From NCBI GenBank assembly GCA_964369475.1, contig CAYJFK010000019.1, positions 1 to 40,251 of the forward strand: a DNA stretch of 40,251 bases, written 5' to 3'. Source of the DNA: CAYJFK01 sp964369475 (GTDB lineage Bacteria > Bacillota > Clostridia > Oscillospirales > Feifaniaceae). The notes beneath the pieces were generated by a model, which was given only the letters and a program-made list of their open reading frames with translations, was not told where the DNA came from and ran no database searches. Below are positions 1-8,454 of the stretch, in pieces. The position numbers and the translations under genes are program-made. Positions within the stretch are counted from its first letter, which is position 1. Each line of letters begins with the position of its first letter.

Positions 1-402
1 GCCCCCTCGCCGCTCCCCCTCCTTCCGAAGGGGCTTGATTTCATGTTTTTCTCCGGTCTTAAGAGGGTGCGACGAAATTCTTTCGTCGCACCCTCTTACT
101 ACGTTCGCCCCCAACATGTGCACAGCATAGAATAGGCCCGTGGCGCCCATCACACATGGGGTTTTGCCTCTACCAAAACAAAAACAGATGCAAAACCCCA
201 TGTGGGCCGCAGCCTATACCGCAAATGCCCTCCCCCTTTTTTTGCAGGGTGGTAATTTATAATCAAGCCCCTCCCCATGCGGCCGCTCGACCTCATCGGT
301 CGAGAGACGGGCGCCACCCCTCCCTTTATAGAAATACAAAGCAGGCTTATTTTTAGTTTATAATGCTCTGCTTTTGTTTATCTTTAGTCGGTTATAAATG
401 TA
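1..402. repeat. Gene-free, inverted-repeat-rich intergenic segment
   Basis: No convincing gene is seen. The segment contains nested inverted repeats. A 12-bp outer pair (29-40 with 261-272) encloses a perfect 17-bp hairpin with a 3-nt loop (61-77/81-97) and a 15-bp stem with a 22-nt loop (153-167/190-204). A further 7-bp hairpin lies at 286-292/298-304. Base composition is C-rich, unlike the AT-rich promoter that follows. The 66-codon ORF at 156-356 overlaps these stems, has no ribosome binding site and is not believed. The layout resembles a structured intergenic repeat or MITE. No terminal TA or other target duplication is obvious, so the boundaries are uncertain. Confidence 0.5.
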
Positions 403-431
403 TAGACAAATTTTATACAGTATGATATAAT
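403..431 (+). promoter_or_regulatory. Sigma-A-type promoter for the recJ operon
   Basis: TAGACA at 403-408, a 17-nt spacer and a perfect TATAAT at 426-431. It lies about 40 nt upstream of the recJ start and is the only good promoter seen ahead of the six-gene operon. Confidence 0.75.
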
Positions 432-473
432 TATTTAGTTACGATAACGATAGAAAAAGGGGTGTTTGACGTT

Positions 474-2507
474 TTGAAACGTGAGTGGACTTTAAAAGTA
501 CAAAATGATGAAGATGTGTCAAATCTTCGTGCGAGCCTTGGCGTATCGGACGTCACTGCTCGACTTTTGATAAATAGAGGAATTACAAACGATGCTCTTG
601 CAAAGGAGTTTTTGAACAAGTCGGAAGATAGCCTGTTTGACCCGATGCTACTGCCCGATATGGATAAGGCTGTAAGGCGGATAAAGGATGCGCTTGAGCG
701 TGGCGAGAAGATAACAGTTTTTGGTGATTACGATGTAGATGGTGTTACATCTACTGCTATTTTGCATAGATATCTATCTTCTAAGGGCGCAGAGGTTGCA
801 TATCATATCCCCAAGAGGGACGAGGATGGATATGGCGTTAGCATGGCGGCAGTTAGTGCAATTTCCGAAGATGGGACAAAGCTTATTATAACTGTCGACT
901 CGGGCATTACAGCGATTGAGGAGATAGCCTATGCAAATGAAATCGGGCTCGATGTCGTCGTTACCGACCACCATGAGTGCCGTCCCGAGCTTCCGCCTGC
1001 CTGTGCTGTTGTCAACCCCAAGAGGGGAGATAGTCTTTACCCCTTTAAGGAACTTGCAGGAGTTGGGGTTGTTTTTAAGCTCATTTGTGCGATGGAAGGC
1101 AGAGATAGACTGCTTGAATGCATTGATAAATATGCAGAACTTGCCGCCTTCGGTACCATTGCCGATGTTATGCCGCTAATTGGCGAAAACCGTATTATTG
1201 TATCTATCGGCATGAAAAAAATCGAGAGCGCCCCTTGCAAGGGGCTTTATGCTCTTATACAAAACTCCGGAGTTGGGCAAAAGAAGCTTACTGCCGGAAC
1301 TGTTGGTTACCTGCTTGCACCTCGTGTTAATGCCGTTGGCCGCCTTGGTTGTGCCGATGTTGCGGTAGAGCTCTTTTTAACCGAGGACGAGGAGGAGGCC
1401 GATCGCCTTGCAAAGGAGCTTTGCGACTCCAACAGAGCACGGCAAGACGAAGAAAACAAGATTTTAACAGAGGCCGAAGCTATGATTGCGGCCGATGAGG
1501 ACTTTGATACTCGCCGTGTAATAGTGCTTGCAAAAGAGGGTTGGATTAGCGGTATTATAGGCATTGTTGCCTCTCGGCTTGCAGATAAATATCATCTGCC
1601 GACCGTTATGGTATCCTTTGACCAAGATGGACTTGGCAAGGGTTCATGCAGGAGTATACGCACATTTAACATATACGAAGCGCTCGAGACTTGTAGTGGT
1701 CATTTAGAGAAGTTTGGCGGCCACGCACTTGCGGCAGGGCTTTCTGTAAGAAAAGAGAATTTAGAGGGCTTTAGAGCGGCGATCAACGATGTGGCCGAAA
1801 GCACGATAACGGAGGACGACCTTATACCAAGGCTTTCTGTCGACTGTGAAATTAAGCCATGCGATATAACGCTCGATACCGTTGCCGACATCTCTTTTTT
1901 AGAGCCCTACGGCATGGGCAATCCCTCCCCTGTCTTTATGTGCAAGGAACTTACAGTGGCCGATGTCACTCCCCTTTCAGGTGATAAGCATTTAAAGCTC
2001 TTTCTCAAAAATGGGGATACTAAGGTTACGGCATTTATGTTTGGCCGCAACTTGGCAAGCTTTCCCTTTACAGCAGGCCGCAAGGTCGACATTTGCGCCA
2101 CTCTCGATGTCAATACATTCAGAGGGGTTAGCAGTGTTCAAGTTGTAATTAAAGACACAAGGCAGGCAAGTAGCGAGGCTCTTTATCTGTCAAACGGCAT
2201 GGCTCGTCATGAGGCCTTTAAGGCAGGCGATGCCCTTTGGGGGGAGGATATTCCGACAAAGGCTGATTTTGTAGAGATATATAAACTACTTCAAGGCGGA
2301 GAGGTTAAAAATGCCGAGGAGATAGCAATAAAGCTTACTACAACGAGCGGTGGCATTGCAAACATTTGCAAGATCTCGCTTTGCCTTGACGTGCTCGAAG
2401 AAATGGGCATAATAGATCGCACTAAGGGGCTTGTTATAAACAAAATTGTGGGCAAGGTCAATCTAAACGAATCACGAGTGTTAATGGCCGCAAAGGCCAA
2501 AATATAA
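474..2507 (+). CDS. recJ: Single-stranded-DNA-specific exonuclease RecJ
   Basis: RecJ degrades single-stranded DNA 5' to 3' in recombinational and mismatch repair in the cytoplasm. The DHH phosphoesterase signature is intact: a DYDVDG metal-binding motif near residue 85, DSGIT near residue 143 and the TDHHE triad near residue 165. The DHHA1-type GGHALAAG motif follows near residue 415, then an OB-fold region. The length of about 677 residues is slightly above the usual core because of a C-terminal extension. The frame opens with GTG at 462, but the AGGGGTG ribosome site directly abuts that codon. TTG at 474 has proper spacing and gives an N-terminus MKREWTLK, so it is preferred. It is the first gene of the operon and ends 15 nt before rel. 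Confidence 0.95.
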   Translation: MKREWTLKVQNDEDVSNLRASLGVSDVTARLLINRGITNDALAKEFLNKSEDSLFDPMLLPDMDKAVRRIKDALERGEKITVFGDYDVDGVTSTAILHRYLSSKGAEVAYHIPKRDEDGYGVSMAAVSAISEDGTKLIITVDSGITAIEEIAYANEIGLDVVVTDHHECRPELPPACAVVNPKRGDSLYPFKELAGVGVVFKLICAMEGRDRLLECIDKYAELAAFGTIADVMPLIGENRIIVSIGMKKIESAPCKGLYALIQNSGVGQKKLTAGTVGYLLAPRVNAVGRLGCADVAVELFLTEDEEEADRLAKELCDSNRARQDEENKILTEAEAMIAADEDFDTRRVIVLAKEGWISGIIGIVASRLADKYHLPTVMVSFDQDGLGKGSCRSIRTFNIYEALETCSGHLEKFGGHALAAGLSVRKENLEGFRAAINDVAESTITEDDLIPRLSVDCEIKPCDITLDTVADISFLEPYGMGNPSPVFMCKELTVADVTPLSGDKHLKLFLKNGDTKVTAFMFGRNLASFPFTAGRKVDICATLDVNTFRGVSSVQVVIKDTRQASSEALYLSNGMARHEAFKAGDALWGEDIPTKADFVEIYKLLQGGEVKNAEEIAIKLTTTSGGIANICKISLCLDVLEEMGIIDRTKGLVINKIVGKVNLNESRVLMAAKAKI

Positions 2508-2522
2508 AAGGAGGTACAGGCA

Positions 2523-4769
2523 GTGGATAAAAAGGAAAATACAGCAGGTGCTGTTACAGAGAATGTTATACCCATGTCGGAGGACAGTGTGGGCAAGCTA
2601 CTGCTTGAAACTATCGAGCAGTCGGGGCACACATACGATATGCCGCTCGTCGAAAAGGCATTTATCGCCGCAAGAGAGGCTCACAAGGGGCAAATGCGCC
2701 GCTCAGGCGAGGAGTATATAACTCACCCTGTCGAGGTAGCTCGTATACTGATAGAGCTTGGCATGGACAACGAGTGCATTATTTCGGCACTTCTTCACGA
2801 TGTTGTTGAGGATACTACCGTTACAGAAAAGGAAGTTAAAAAGGACTACGGCGCAGACATAGCCTCTCTTGTTTCGGGCGTTACAAAGCTTGGTAAGATA
2901 CCCTATACAAGCAAGGAGGAAGAACAGGTTGAAAACCTCCGCAAGATGTTCCTTGCGACCGCTAAGGACATAAGAGTTATTATTATTAAGCTTGCCGACC
3001 GCCTGCACAATATGAGAACGCTTGCCGCAATGCCTGACTATAAGCGCAGGGAGAAGTCGAGGGAGACAATGGAGGTCTACGCACCTCTTGCCCATCGTCT
3101 TGGTATGCAGAGAATTAAGGTAGAACTTGAAGATCTGTCGCTGCGCTATTTAGACCCGATAGGCTATACCGAGATTGCAAGAGATTTCGAGACGAGGGCT
3201 TACGAGCGTCAGGATTTTCTTGAAAATATCATAGGCAAGATGAAAGAGCGCATGGCAAAAGAGTTTGAAGGTTGCCGTGTAGACGGACGTGTTAAGCATA
3301 TTTACAGCGTTTACAACAAGATGTTTAAACAAAACAAAACGCTAAGCGAAATATACGATCTTTATGCTCTGCGTGTTATTGTTAACTCGGTTGAAGAATG
3401 CTACAACGTGCTCGGTATTGTGCACGACATGTGGCGATCTATTCCCGGTAAGCTTAAGGACTATATTTCCACACCAAAGCCAAATATGTATCAGAGCATA
3501 CACACGACTGTCATCGGTACAGAGGGTATGCCCTTTGAGGTGCAAATTCGCACATGGGACATGCACAACACGGCCGAGCTCGGTATTGCGGCGCACTGGA
3601 AGTACAAGAGGGGCATGGGTAAGAAGGACACGCTCGACGGTAAACTTGAGTGGGTTCGCAAAGTGCTTGAAATTCAGTCGACGGCGGCAGATCCCGAAGA
3701 CTTTATGGCGACATTTAAAATAGACTTTTTCGACGATGAAGTTTTTGTCTTTACCCCAATGGGCGACCTTATAAATCTGCCTGTCGGCGCAACTACTATC
3801 GACTTTGCATATGCTATACACAGTCAGGTCGGCAACCGCATGACCTCTGCCAAGGTTAATGGCAAGATTGTAACGCTTGATTACAAGGTGCAAAATGGCG
3901 ATATTGTCGAGGTCGTTACCTCCAAAGAGGACGGCAAGGGGCCAAACAGAGACTGGGTTAATATTGCCGCCACCACTCAGGCAAAGAACAAGATTAAGCA
4001 GTGGTTTAAAAAGGAAAAGCGAGAGGAAAATATCCTTCGTGGTCGTACCGATGTCGAGCAGGCCGTTAAGCACGCACTTCTTGCCATAAAGCCCGATGAG
4101 CTCGAAGATATGCTAAATCCGATAGCAAAGCGCCTTGGCGTTACGGGAACTGACGAACTCTATGCCGCCATAGGCTACGGCGGTATGACCGTTACGAGGG
4201 TTATGTCCAAGCTAAAGGACGAGTACGGCAAGACTCACAAGCCGTCCGACGAGGCTGTTTTAGAGAATATCCCGGAAGTTGCAAAGACAAAGACAAATGG
4301 CAAATCGCAGTCTGGCATACTTGTCGAAGGGCTCGACGATTGCCTTATTAAGTTTGCAGGCTGTTGCAATCCGCTACCCGGTGACGATGTAGTGGGTTAT
4401 ATTACAAAGGGTTTTGGCGTTTCGGTTCACAGGAGAGACTGCAAAAACTTTACGTCGAGCATTGAAAAGAATATAGAAACAGAGCGCTGGATTCCCGTTA
4501 AGTGGGCAGGCGCTACCAAGACTATGTATCAAGCAGAGCTAAAGATTTTGAGCACAGGACGGCCGGGGCTGCTTGCCGATCTTACAATGTTCCTTGCAAA
4601 CAGCAAGGTTACAATACATGCTCTTAATGCAAGGGAAGATGATACGGGCGGTTTTGGCACGATTTCCATTGTTATAGATGTTGTAGATGTCGGTCATCTT
4701 ACGCAGATAATCGGCAAACTGCTAAAGATTAAAGGCGTTAGCGAAATTAAGAGGGGGAAGGTCAGTTGA
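2523..4769 (+). CDS. relA: Bifunctional (p)ppGpp synthetase/hydrolase (Rel/SpoT family)
   Basis: Makes and degrades the stringent-response alarmones (p)ppGpp. Domains in order: an HD hydrolase domain (around residues 55-150, with ALLHDVVEDT containing the catalytic His-Asp), the synthetase domain (around 230-350, with YALRVIV and the KDYISTPKPNMYQSIHT segment), a TGS domain (around 400-460), a Cys-containing conserved region (FAGCCNPLPGD near 620) and a C-terminal ACT domain. Both catalytic halves look complete, so it should be bifunctional. At 748 residues it has normal length for long RSH proteins. GTG start at 2523 lies 8 nt after a perfect AGGAGG. Its stop codon overlaps the next start by 4 nt, so dtd is probably translationally coupled to it. 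Confidence 0.95.
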   Translation: MDKKENTAGAVTENVIPMSEDSVGKLLLETIEQSGHTYDMPLVEKAFIAAREAHKGQMRRSGEEYITHPVEVARILIELGMDNECIISALLHDVVEDTTVTEKEVKKDYGADIASLVSGVTKLGKIPYTSKEEEQVENLRKMFLATAKDIRVIIIKLADRLHNMRTLAAMPDYKRREKSRETMEVYAPLAHRLGMQRIKVELEDLSLRYLDPIGYTEIARDFETRAYERQDFLENIIGKMKERMAKEFEGCRVDGRVKHIYSVYNKMFKQNKTLSEIYDLYALRVIVNSVEECYNVLGIVHDMWRSIPGKLKDYISTPKPNMYQSIHTTVIGTEGMPFEVQIRTWDMHNTAELGIAAHWKYKRGMGKKDTLDGKLEWVRKVLEIQSTAADPEDFMATFKIDFFDDEVFVFTPMGDLINLPVGATTIDFAYAIHSQVGNRMTSAKVNGKIVTLDYKVQNGDIVEVVTSKEDGKGPNRDWVNIAATTQAKNKIKQWFKKEKREENILRGRTDVEQAVKHALLAIKPDELEDMLNPIAKRLGVTGTDELYAAIGYGGMTVTRVMSKLKDEYGKTHKPSDEAVLENIPEVAKTKTNGKSQSGILVEGLDDCLIKFAGCCNPLPGDDVVGYITKGFGVSVHRRDCKNFTSSIEKNIETERWIPVKWAGATKTMYQAELKILSTGRPGLLADLTMFLANSKVTIHALNAREDDTGGFGTISIVIDVVDVGHLTQIIGKLLKIKGVSEIKRGKVS

Positions 4770-5218
4770 AGGCTGTTGTACAAAGGGTGTCCCGTGCGGT
4801 ATGCCGCATAGACGGCGAGGTATCGGGTGAAATAGAGCGTGGTTTTCTCGTGCTACTCGGTGTTTGGCAGGGTGACACGGAAGAAGACTGCATTAAGCTT
4901 GCCGAGAAAATAGCAGGGCTTAGAATTTTCGAGGACGAGGGCGGCAAGATGAACCTTTCCTTGTCTCAAGTCGAGGGCGGAGTGCTTGTTGTGCCAAACT
5001 TTACCATCGCAGGCAACAGCGAGAAGGGCAATCGCCCCTCCTTTATAGCGGCGGAGCGCCCCGAGTGTGCTATCCCTCTTTTTGAACTATTCAAAAAGAC
5101 AATTGCAGACAAGGGAATTCCTGTTGCATCGGGTGTTTTCGGAGCCGATATGAAGGTAGAGCTCGTCAACGATGGGCCTGTTACTCTTATTGTAGAAAAG
5201 GGCGAAAATTCCTTTTAA
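4766..5218 (+). CDS. dtd: D-aminoacyl-tRNA deacylase (Dtd)
   Basis: Removes D-amino acids (and glycine mischarged on tRNA-Ala) from tRNAs. The family start MKAVVQRVSRA and the Gly-cisPro motif NDGPVT near the C-terminus are both present, and 150 residues is the family length. The usual SQxT motif reads PNFT at residues 77-80: Thr80 is kept, but Ser77-Gln78 is replaced by Pro-Asn. The downstream G(L/N)RPSF block is intact. The TTG start overlaps the rel stop by 4 nt and has a purine-rich GAGGGGGAAGG site upstream. Placement after rel is a common Clostridia arrangement. Identity is secure; the effect of the motif change is not known from sequence. Confidence 0.93.
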   Translation: MKAVVQRVSRAVCRIDGEVSGEIERGFLVLLGVWQGDTEEDCIKLAEKIAGLRIFEDEGGKMNLSLSQVEGGVLVVPNFTIAGNSEKGNRPSFIAAERPECAIPLFELFKKTIADKGIPVASGVFGADMKVELVNDGPVTLIVEKGENSF

Positions 5219-5236
5219 GCTTTTAAGGAGGTTATT

Positions 5237-5584
5237 ATGTCTGACATTTTAAAGGGCTATATGGAGGAGCATGTAAGCAAAAATACAGAAGCGGAGCTTG
5301 CAAACTTAGATCATCCCGACTACGGCCTTGTGCCAAACATGCCTATATACACCATGGGCACATTTGGCAGTAGGCGGTATCTCTTTGGTCTAACTACCGC
5401 CAAAGGCAAGATTGTCCTGTGGGAGCGCAGGGGCTCTACCATTGTAGAGGGAATAAATGGGCCTGTCGATATATACGACGGCACTCTTAAATCGGGTGAG
5501 CGCTACGGCACGATATTTATTAATATGTACGGTTCTAAAATCTCGGAGCATCTTCCGAGAGGATATATGAGAAAGTTTGTTTAG
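5237..5584 (+). CDS. Hypothetical protein in the recJ-hemZ operon
   Basis: A 115-residue protein that I do not recognise. It has no signal peptide, membrane segment or Cys pair. The N-terminal 30 residues are charged and probably helical. The middle is rich in alternating hydrophobic, Gly and Tyr residues (YTMGTFGSRRYLFGLTTAKG, near residues 38-57), suggesting a small beta-rich fold. It is a real gene: a strong AAGGAGG site precedes the ATG, codon use matches the neighbours, and it is packed between dtd (18-nt gap) and the metallo-hydrolase (12-nt gap). It is therefore cotranscribed with stringent-response and tRNA-proofreading genes, but no function is claimed. Confidence 0.85.
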   Translation: MSDILKGYMEEHVSKNTEAELANLDHPDYGLVPNMPIYTMGTFGSRRYLFGLTTAKGKIVLWERRGSTIVEGINGPVDIYDGTLKSGERYGTIFINMYGSKISEHLPRGYMRKFV

Positions 5585-5596
5585 GAGGAATTAACA

Positions 5597-6217
5597 ATGA
5601 AAATGCATCATATCGAAAGTTCACCAATGCTTGTGAACACCTATATTTTATACGACGACACAAAGGAAGCGGCCGTTATAGACCCTGGGTTTCACAACCC
5701 CAAACTCTTTTCCTTTTTAAAGGAAACAGGGCTTAATGTAAAATACATTATAGCTACCCACGGCCATGGCGACCATACATCCCTTATGGGCAAGGTTAAA
5801 GCGGAGTTTGGCGGCGATGTCGTTATACACAAGGACGATGCCTTTATGCTATCTGTCCCCTCTCGTTTTTCCGAAGTTATGGGGGATCAATTTATCATGA
5901 CGACTGCCGATATGCTGCTCGAGGGCGGCGAGACTTTGAAGGTCGGCGACTTTGAAATTAAGGTGCTTCACACCCCCGGTCATTCCAAGGGCGGCGTATG
6001 TTTTATCGCCGATAAGTACCTAATTACAGGGGACACACTTTTCTGGAACGATGTCGGCAGGACAGATTTTGAGGGTGGCTCGCACGATGAGCTTCGTCAC
6101 TCCATTTCTGTTGTGCTTGGAGCGGTCGAGGGCGACCTTGATGTGCTTCCAGGTCACGAGGACTTTACAACGCTTGCCCACGAGAAGGCAAACAATCCCT
6201 TCTTTAAGCCGCTATGA
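5597..6217 (+). CDS. Metallo-beta-lactamase-fold hydrolase (glyoxalase II-like)
   Basis: A 206-residue cytoplasmic hydrolase of the MBL superfamily. The metal ligands are visible: THGHGDHT (HxHxDH, near residue 55), the HTPGHSKGG histidine near residue 126, the Asp in GDTLFWNDVG near 145, and the PGHED histidine near 190. It has the compact single-domain layout of the YcbL-type glyoxalase II-like proteins common in Clostridia. Substrate cannot be assigned: a thioester or related hydrolase is likely, and S-lactoylglutathione is only the prototype. AGGAGG precedes the ATG, and the stop overlaps the hemZ start (ATGA). Confidence 0.88.
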   Translation: MKMHHIESSPMLVNTYILYDDTKEAAVIDPGFHNPKLFSFLKETGLNVKYIIATHGHGDHTSLMGKVKAEFGGDVVIHKDDAFMLSVPSRFSEVMGDQFIMTTADMLLEGGETLKVGDFEIKVLHTPGHSKGGVCFIADKYLITGDTLFWNDVGRTDFEGGSHDELRHSISVVLGAVEGDLDVLPGHEDFTTLAHEKANNPFFKPL

Positions 6218-7650
6218 AGATAACCCTGCAAGGCACGCAGGAGCGCTATCTTGCCGAAACGCTCTGTCTTTTGTTCTTCCCTGCCGCAAAATTTGCAGAA
6301 GACGTGCAAGATGGGCTAAGTGCGCATTTTGAAGTGAACGAAGGGCATGTCGGTGTACGACTTACTGCTCATTCTCTCGAAACTTACAAGGTCGTTCTTC
6401 TTTACGACAGCTCGGAGGACAGCATAAAGAGAGCACTTGCAAGGGCTATGTACAAAGCGGGCGAGGAGATAACGAGTATGTCCCCTCCTTGGGGCACGCT
6501 TACAGGCATTCGCCCGACTAAGCTTGTCAGAAAGTTGATGAATAGCGGCATGACAGCAGAGGAGGCAAGCGAGTATCTACTGAATGAATACTACACAAGC
6601 CCTGAAAAATCTCGCCTTTGCACAGAGGTCGTAGCGGCCGAGGGCAGAGCTCTCTCTCTGCTCGACAGATCTGCCGTTAGTTTGTATCTCGGCATACCCT
6701 TTTGCCCGACGAGGTGTTCTTATTGTTCTTTTGTCTCGCACTCGGTAGAGAGAGAAGGGCATTTAATCCCAAGCTATGTAGATGCATTAATCGAGGAAAT
6801 ACACACAACACTGCCACTCATAAAAGTACCTGTATCGAGCATATACATAGGAGGTGGCACACCCACTACCCTATCCCCTTCCGAGCTCGAGCGAGTTATG
6901 GGGGCGGTCTCGCAACATGTCGACCTTACAACCATTCTTGAATACACGGTCGAGGCAGGCAGGCCTGACACTATAACGGAGGGTAGGCTTGCCGCAATAA
7001 AGGCAGGCGGAGCAAACAGGATAAGCGTTAACACTCAGACTACAAACGAGGATACATTAAGGCTTATCGGCAGACAGCACACAGCGGCAGACTTTTTTAA
7101 GGCATACGAGGCGGCAAAAGGCATGGACTTTACAGCCATTAATATAGACCTGATAGCAGGTCTTCCCTCGGAGTCGCCCGAAATATTCAAAAAGAGCCTT
7201 AGCGACTGTCTTGCCCTAAATCCCGAAAATTTAACTGTGCACGCACTCTCCCTAAAACGTGCGGCACGGCTTGAATATAGCGACATGGCAAGGACAAAGG
7301 AAGATGCAGGCGACATTTTTAAAATGCTCGACCACTCCTCCAAAATGACGGCGGCGGCAGGGCTTTTGCCTTATTATCTCTACCGTCAGCGCAATACGCT
7401 TGGTAATTTGGAGAATGTCGGCTACTCAAAAGAGGGACTCGAGGGGCTTTACAATGTCTATATCATGGGTGAATATCAGTCGATACTGGCACTTGGGTGT
7501 GGCGGTGTTTCCAAGGTCACGCAGCTTGACGGCGGCAAGATCGAGCGCTTTTACAACGACAAACATGTGGGCGAATATTTGAAAAATGCCGAAAAAAGGC
7601 GCACTATGGCGCAAAACTTTGCGAAGACACTAGAGCGGCGCATTTTTTAA
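6214..7650 (+). CDS. hemZ: HemZ-family radical SAM protein (coproporphyrinogen dehydrogenase-like)
   Basis: A 478-residue radical SAM enzyme related to oxygen-independent coproporphyrinogen III oxidases (HemN/HemW group). The [4Fe-4S]/SAM signature CPTRCSYC (Cx3Cx2C) is near residue 168, inside the family block YLGIPFCPTRC. GGGTPTTL and the DLIAGLP segment follow in the expected order. About 155 residues precede the radical SAM domain, typical of HemZ proteins. ATG overlaps the previous stop by 4 nt, so it is the last gene of the operon. No other porphyrin genes are in the window, so actual heme synthesis is unproven; a heme-chaperone or other radical role is possible. Confidence 0.88.
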   Translation: MKITLQGTQERYLAETLCLLFFPAAKFAEDVQDGLSAHFEVNEGHVGVRLTAHSLETYKVVLLYDSSEDSIKRALARAMYKAGEEITSMSPPWGTLTGIRPTKLVRKLMNSGMTAEEASEYLLNEYYTSPEKSRLCTEVVAAEGRALSLLDRSAVSLYLGIPFCPTRCSYCSFVSHSVEREGHLIPSYVDALIEEIHTTLPLIKVPVSSIYIGGGTPTTLSPSELERVMGAVSQHVDLTTILEYTVEAGRPDTITEGRLAAIKAGGANRISVNTQTTNEDTLRLIGRQHTAADFFKAYEAAKGMDFTAINIDLIAGLPSESPEIFKKSLSDCLALNPENLTVHALSLKRAARLEYSDMARTKEDAGDIFKMLDHSSKMTAAAGLLPYYLYRQRNTLGNLENVGYSKEGLEGLYNVYIMGEYQSILALGCGGVSKVTQLDGGKIERFYNDKHVGEYLKNAEKRRTMAQNFAKTLERRIF

Positions 7651-7766
7651 AGTTTTGCACCTACTTTAGGTCTTTTTAGGCCTTTAAGCAGTATTGATTT
7701 ATTAACAATTTTGTAGTAAACTAATATCAGCGTGGTATTAATATATTGAAAGGCGGATGGTTATTT

Positions 7767-8300
7767 ATGGCAATCAAACCCGAAAATGTTCTAAGCAATT
7801 TTAAAAAGGCCGGCGAGGCAGCTGCACAAAAAGCGGCTGATTTTGTAGAGCGCTCTAAGATAACACTTGAAATTACAGGAAAAGAGAGCGAGATAAACGA
7901 GCTTTTTAAAGAGCTTGGCAAGGCGACATACGAGGCAAAGAAAAACAATGTACAGGGCATGACACCCGAAGCACTTATAGCTATAATCGACGGCAAGATG
8001 GACGAGATCGAGGAGCTAAAGACAAAGCGCATGGAAAAATCCGATCCTGTATGCCCAAGCTGTGGCAAGGACATCGAGGATTTCAGCCACGATTTCTGCC
8101 CCCGTTGCGGCACTCCCCTTCCTAAGAAGGAAGATGATGGTTGCGGCTGTGGCGACGACTGCGATTGCGATGGTAATTGCGGCTGTGGCGATGACTGCAC
8201 ATGCAAGGACGAAGCTGAGGTTGCGGCTGAGGTTGTCGAGGCTGAGATCGTCGAGGCAGAGGTCGTTGCAGAGCAAGATGCAGAGGGCGAACTACAATAG
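7767..8300 (+). CDS. Zinc-ribbon protein with Cys-Gly-Asp-rich acidic tail
   Basis: A 177-residue protein. Residues 1-85 form a charged, mostly helical region typical of small zinc-ribbon proteins. Residues 92-114 hold a zinc ribbon (CPSCG...CPRCG). A Cys/Gly/Asp segment follows at about residues 122-148, with 11 cysteines arranged as CGC, DCDC and CTC. The end is a Glu/Val/Ala-rich acidic tail with repeated EAEVV/EAEIV units. ATG at 7767 lies 9 nt after AGGCGGA and is preferred over an in-frame TTG at 7746. It stands alone after a gap of about 115 nt from hemZ and is closed by two terminators. A metal-binding or metal-buffering role is inferred from composition only. Confidence 0.82.
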   Translation: MAIKPENVLSNFKKAGEAAAQKAADFVERSKITLEITGKESEINELFKELGKATYEAKKNNVQGMTPEALIAIIDGKMDEIEELKTKRMEKSDPVCPSCGKDIEDFSHDFCPRCGTPLPKKEDDGCGCGDDCDCDGNCGCGDDCTCKDEAEVAAEVVEAEIVEAEVVAEQDAEGELQ

Positions 8301-8309
8301 TTTTAACAC

Positions 8310-8338
8310 AAAAGCGGAGCAATGCTCCGCTTTTAAAT
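8310..8338 (+). terminator. Rho-independent terminator of the zinc-ribbon gene
   Basis: An 11-bp stem (8310-8320 with 8324-8334) with a 3-nt loop. The A and T runs flanking the GC-rich stem make it potentially active on both strands. It begins 9 nt after the stop codon. Confidence 0.8.
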
Positions 8339-8364
8339 ATTAGAAATTATTGTTGTTATGACAG

Positions 8365-8408
8365 GCGGGGCTTAGAGAAAAAGGGTTTTCTCTAAGCCCC
8401 GCTTTTTT
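8365..8408 (+). terminator. Second, stronger rho-independent terminator
   Basis: A perfect 17-bp stem (8365-8381 with 8386-8402), a 4-nt loop and a run of six T after it on the plus strand. It lies between convergent genes. The minus-strand side has no T-run, so it serves the plus-strand transcript. Confidence 0.85.
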
Positions 8409-8454
8409 CAAGTAGGCTATATCATATCTTTTCGTTTAGTGTAGTCTTACAACT

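Noticed and set aside
156..356. 66-codon ORF before recJ
   Set aside because: It runs through inverted repeats, has no ribosome site, and its composition does not resemble a protein.
3342..4073. 243-codon ORF on the minus strand
   Set aside because: It is antisense to the rel gene, whose protein is fully conserved in the opposite frame.
7694..7727. Promoter of the zinc-ribbon gene (TTGATT or TTAACA with TAATAT)
   Set aside because: Spacers of 22 and 14 nt do not fit a standard promoter, so no site is annotated, although one is expected in this gap.
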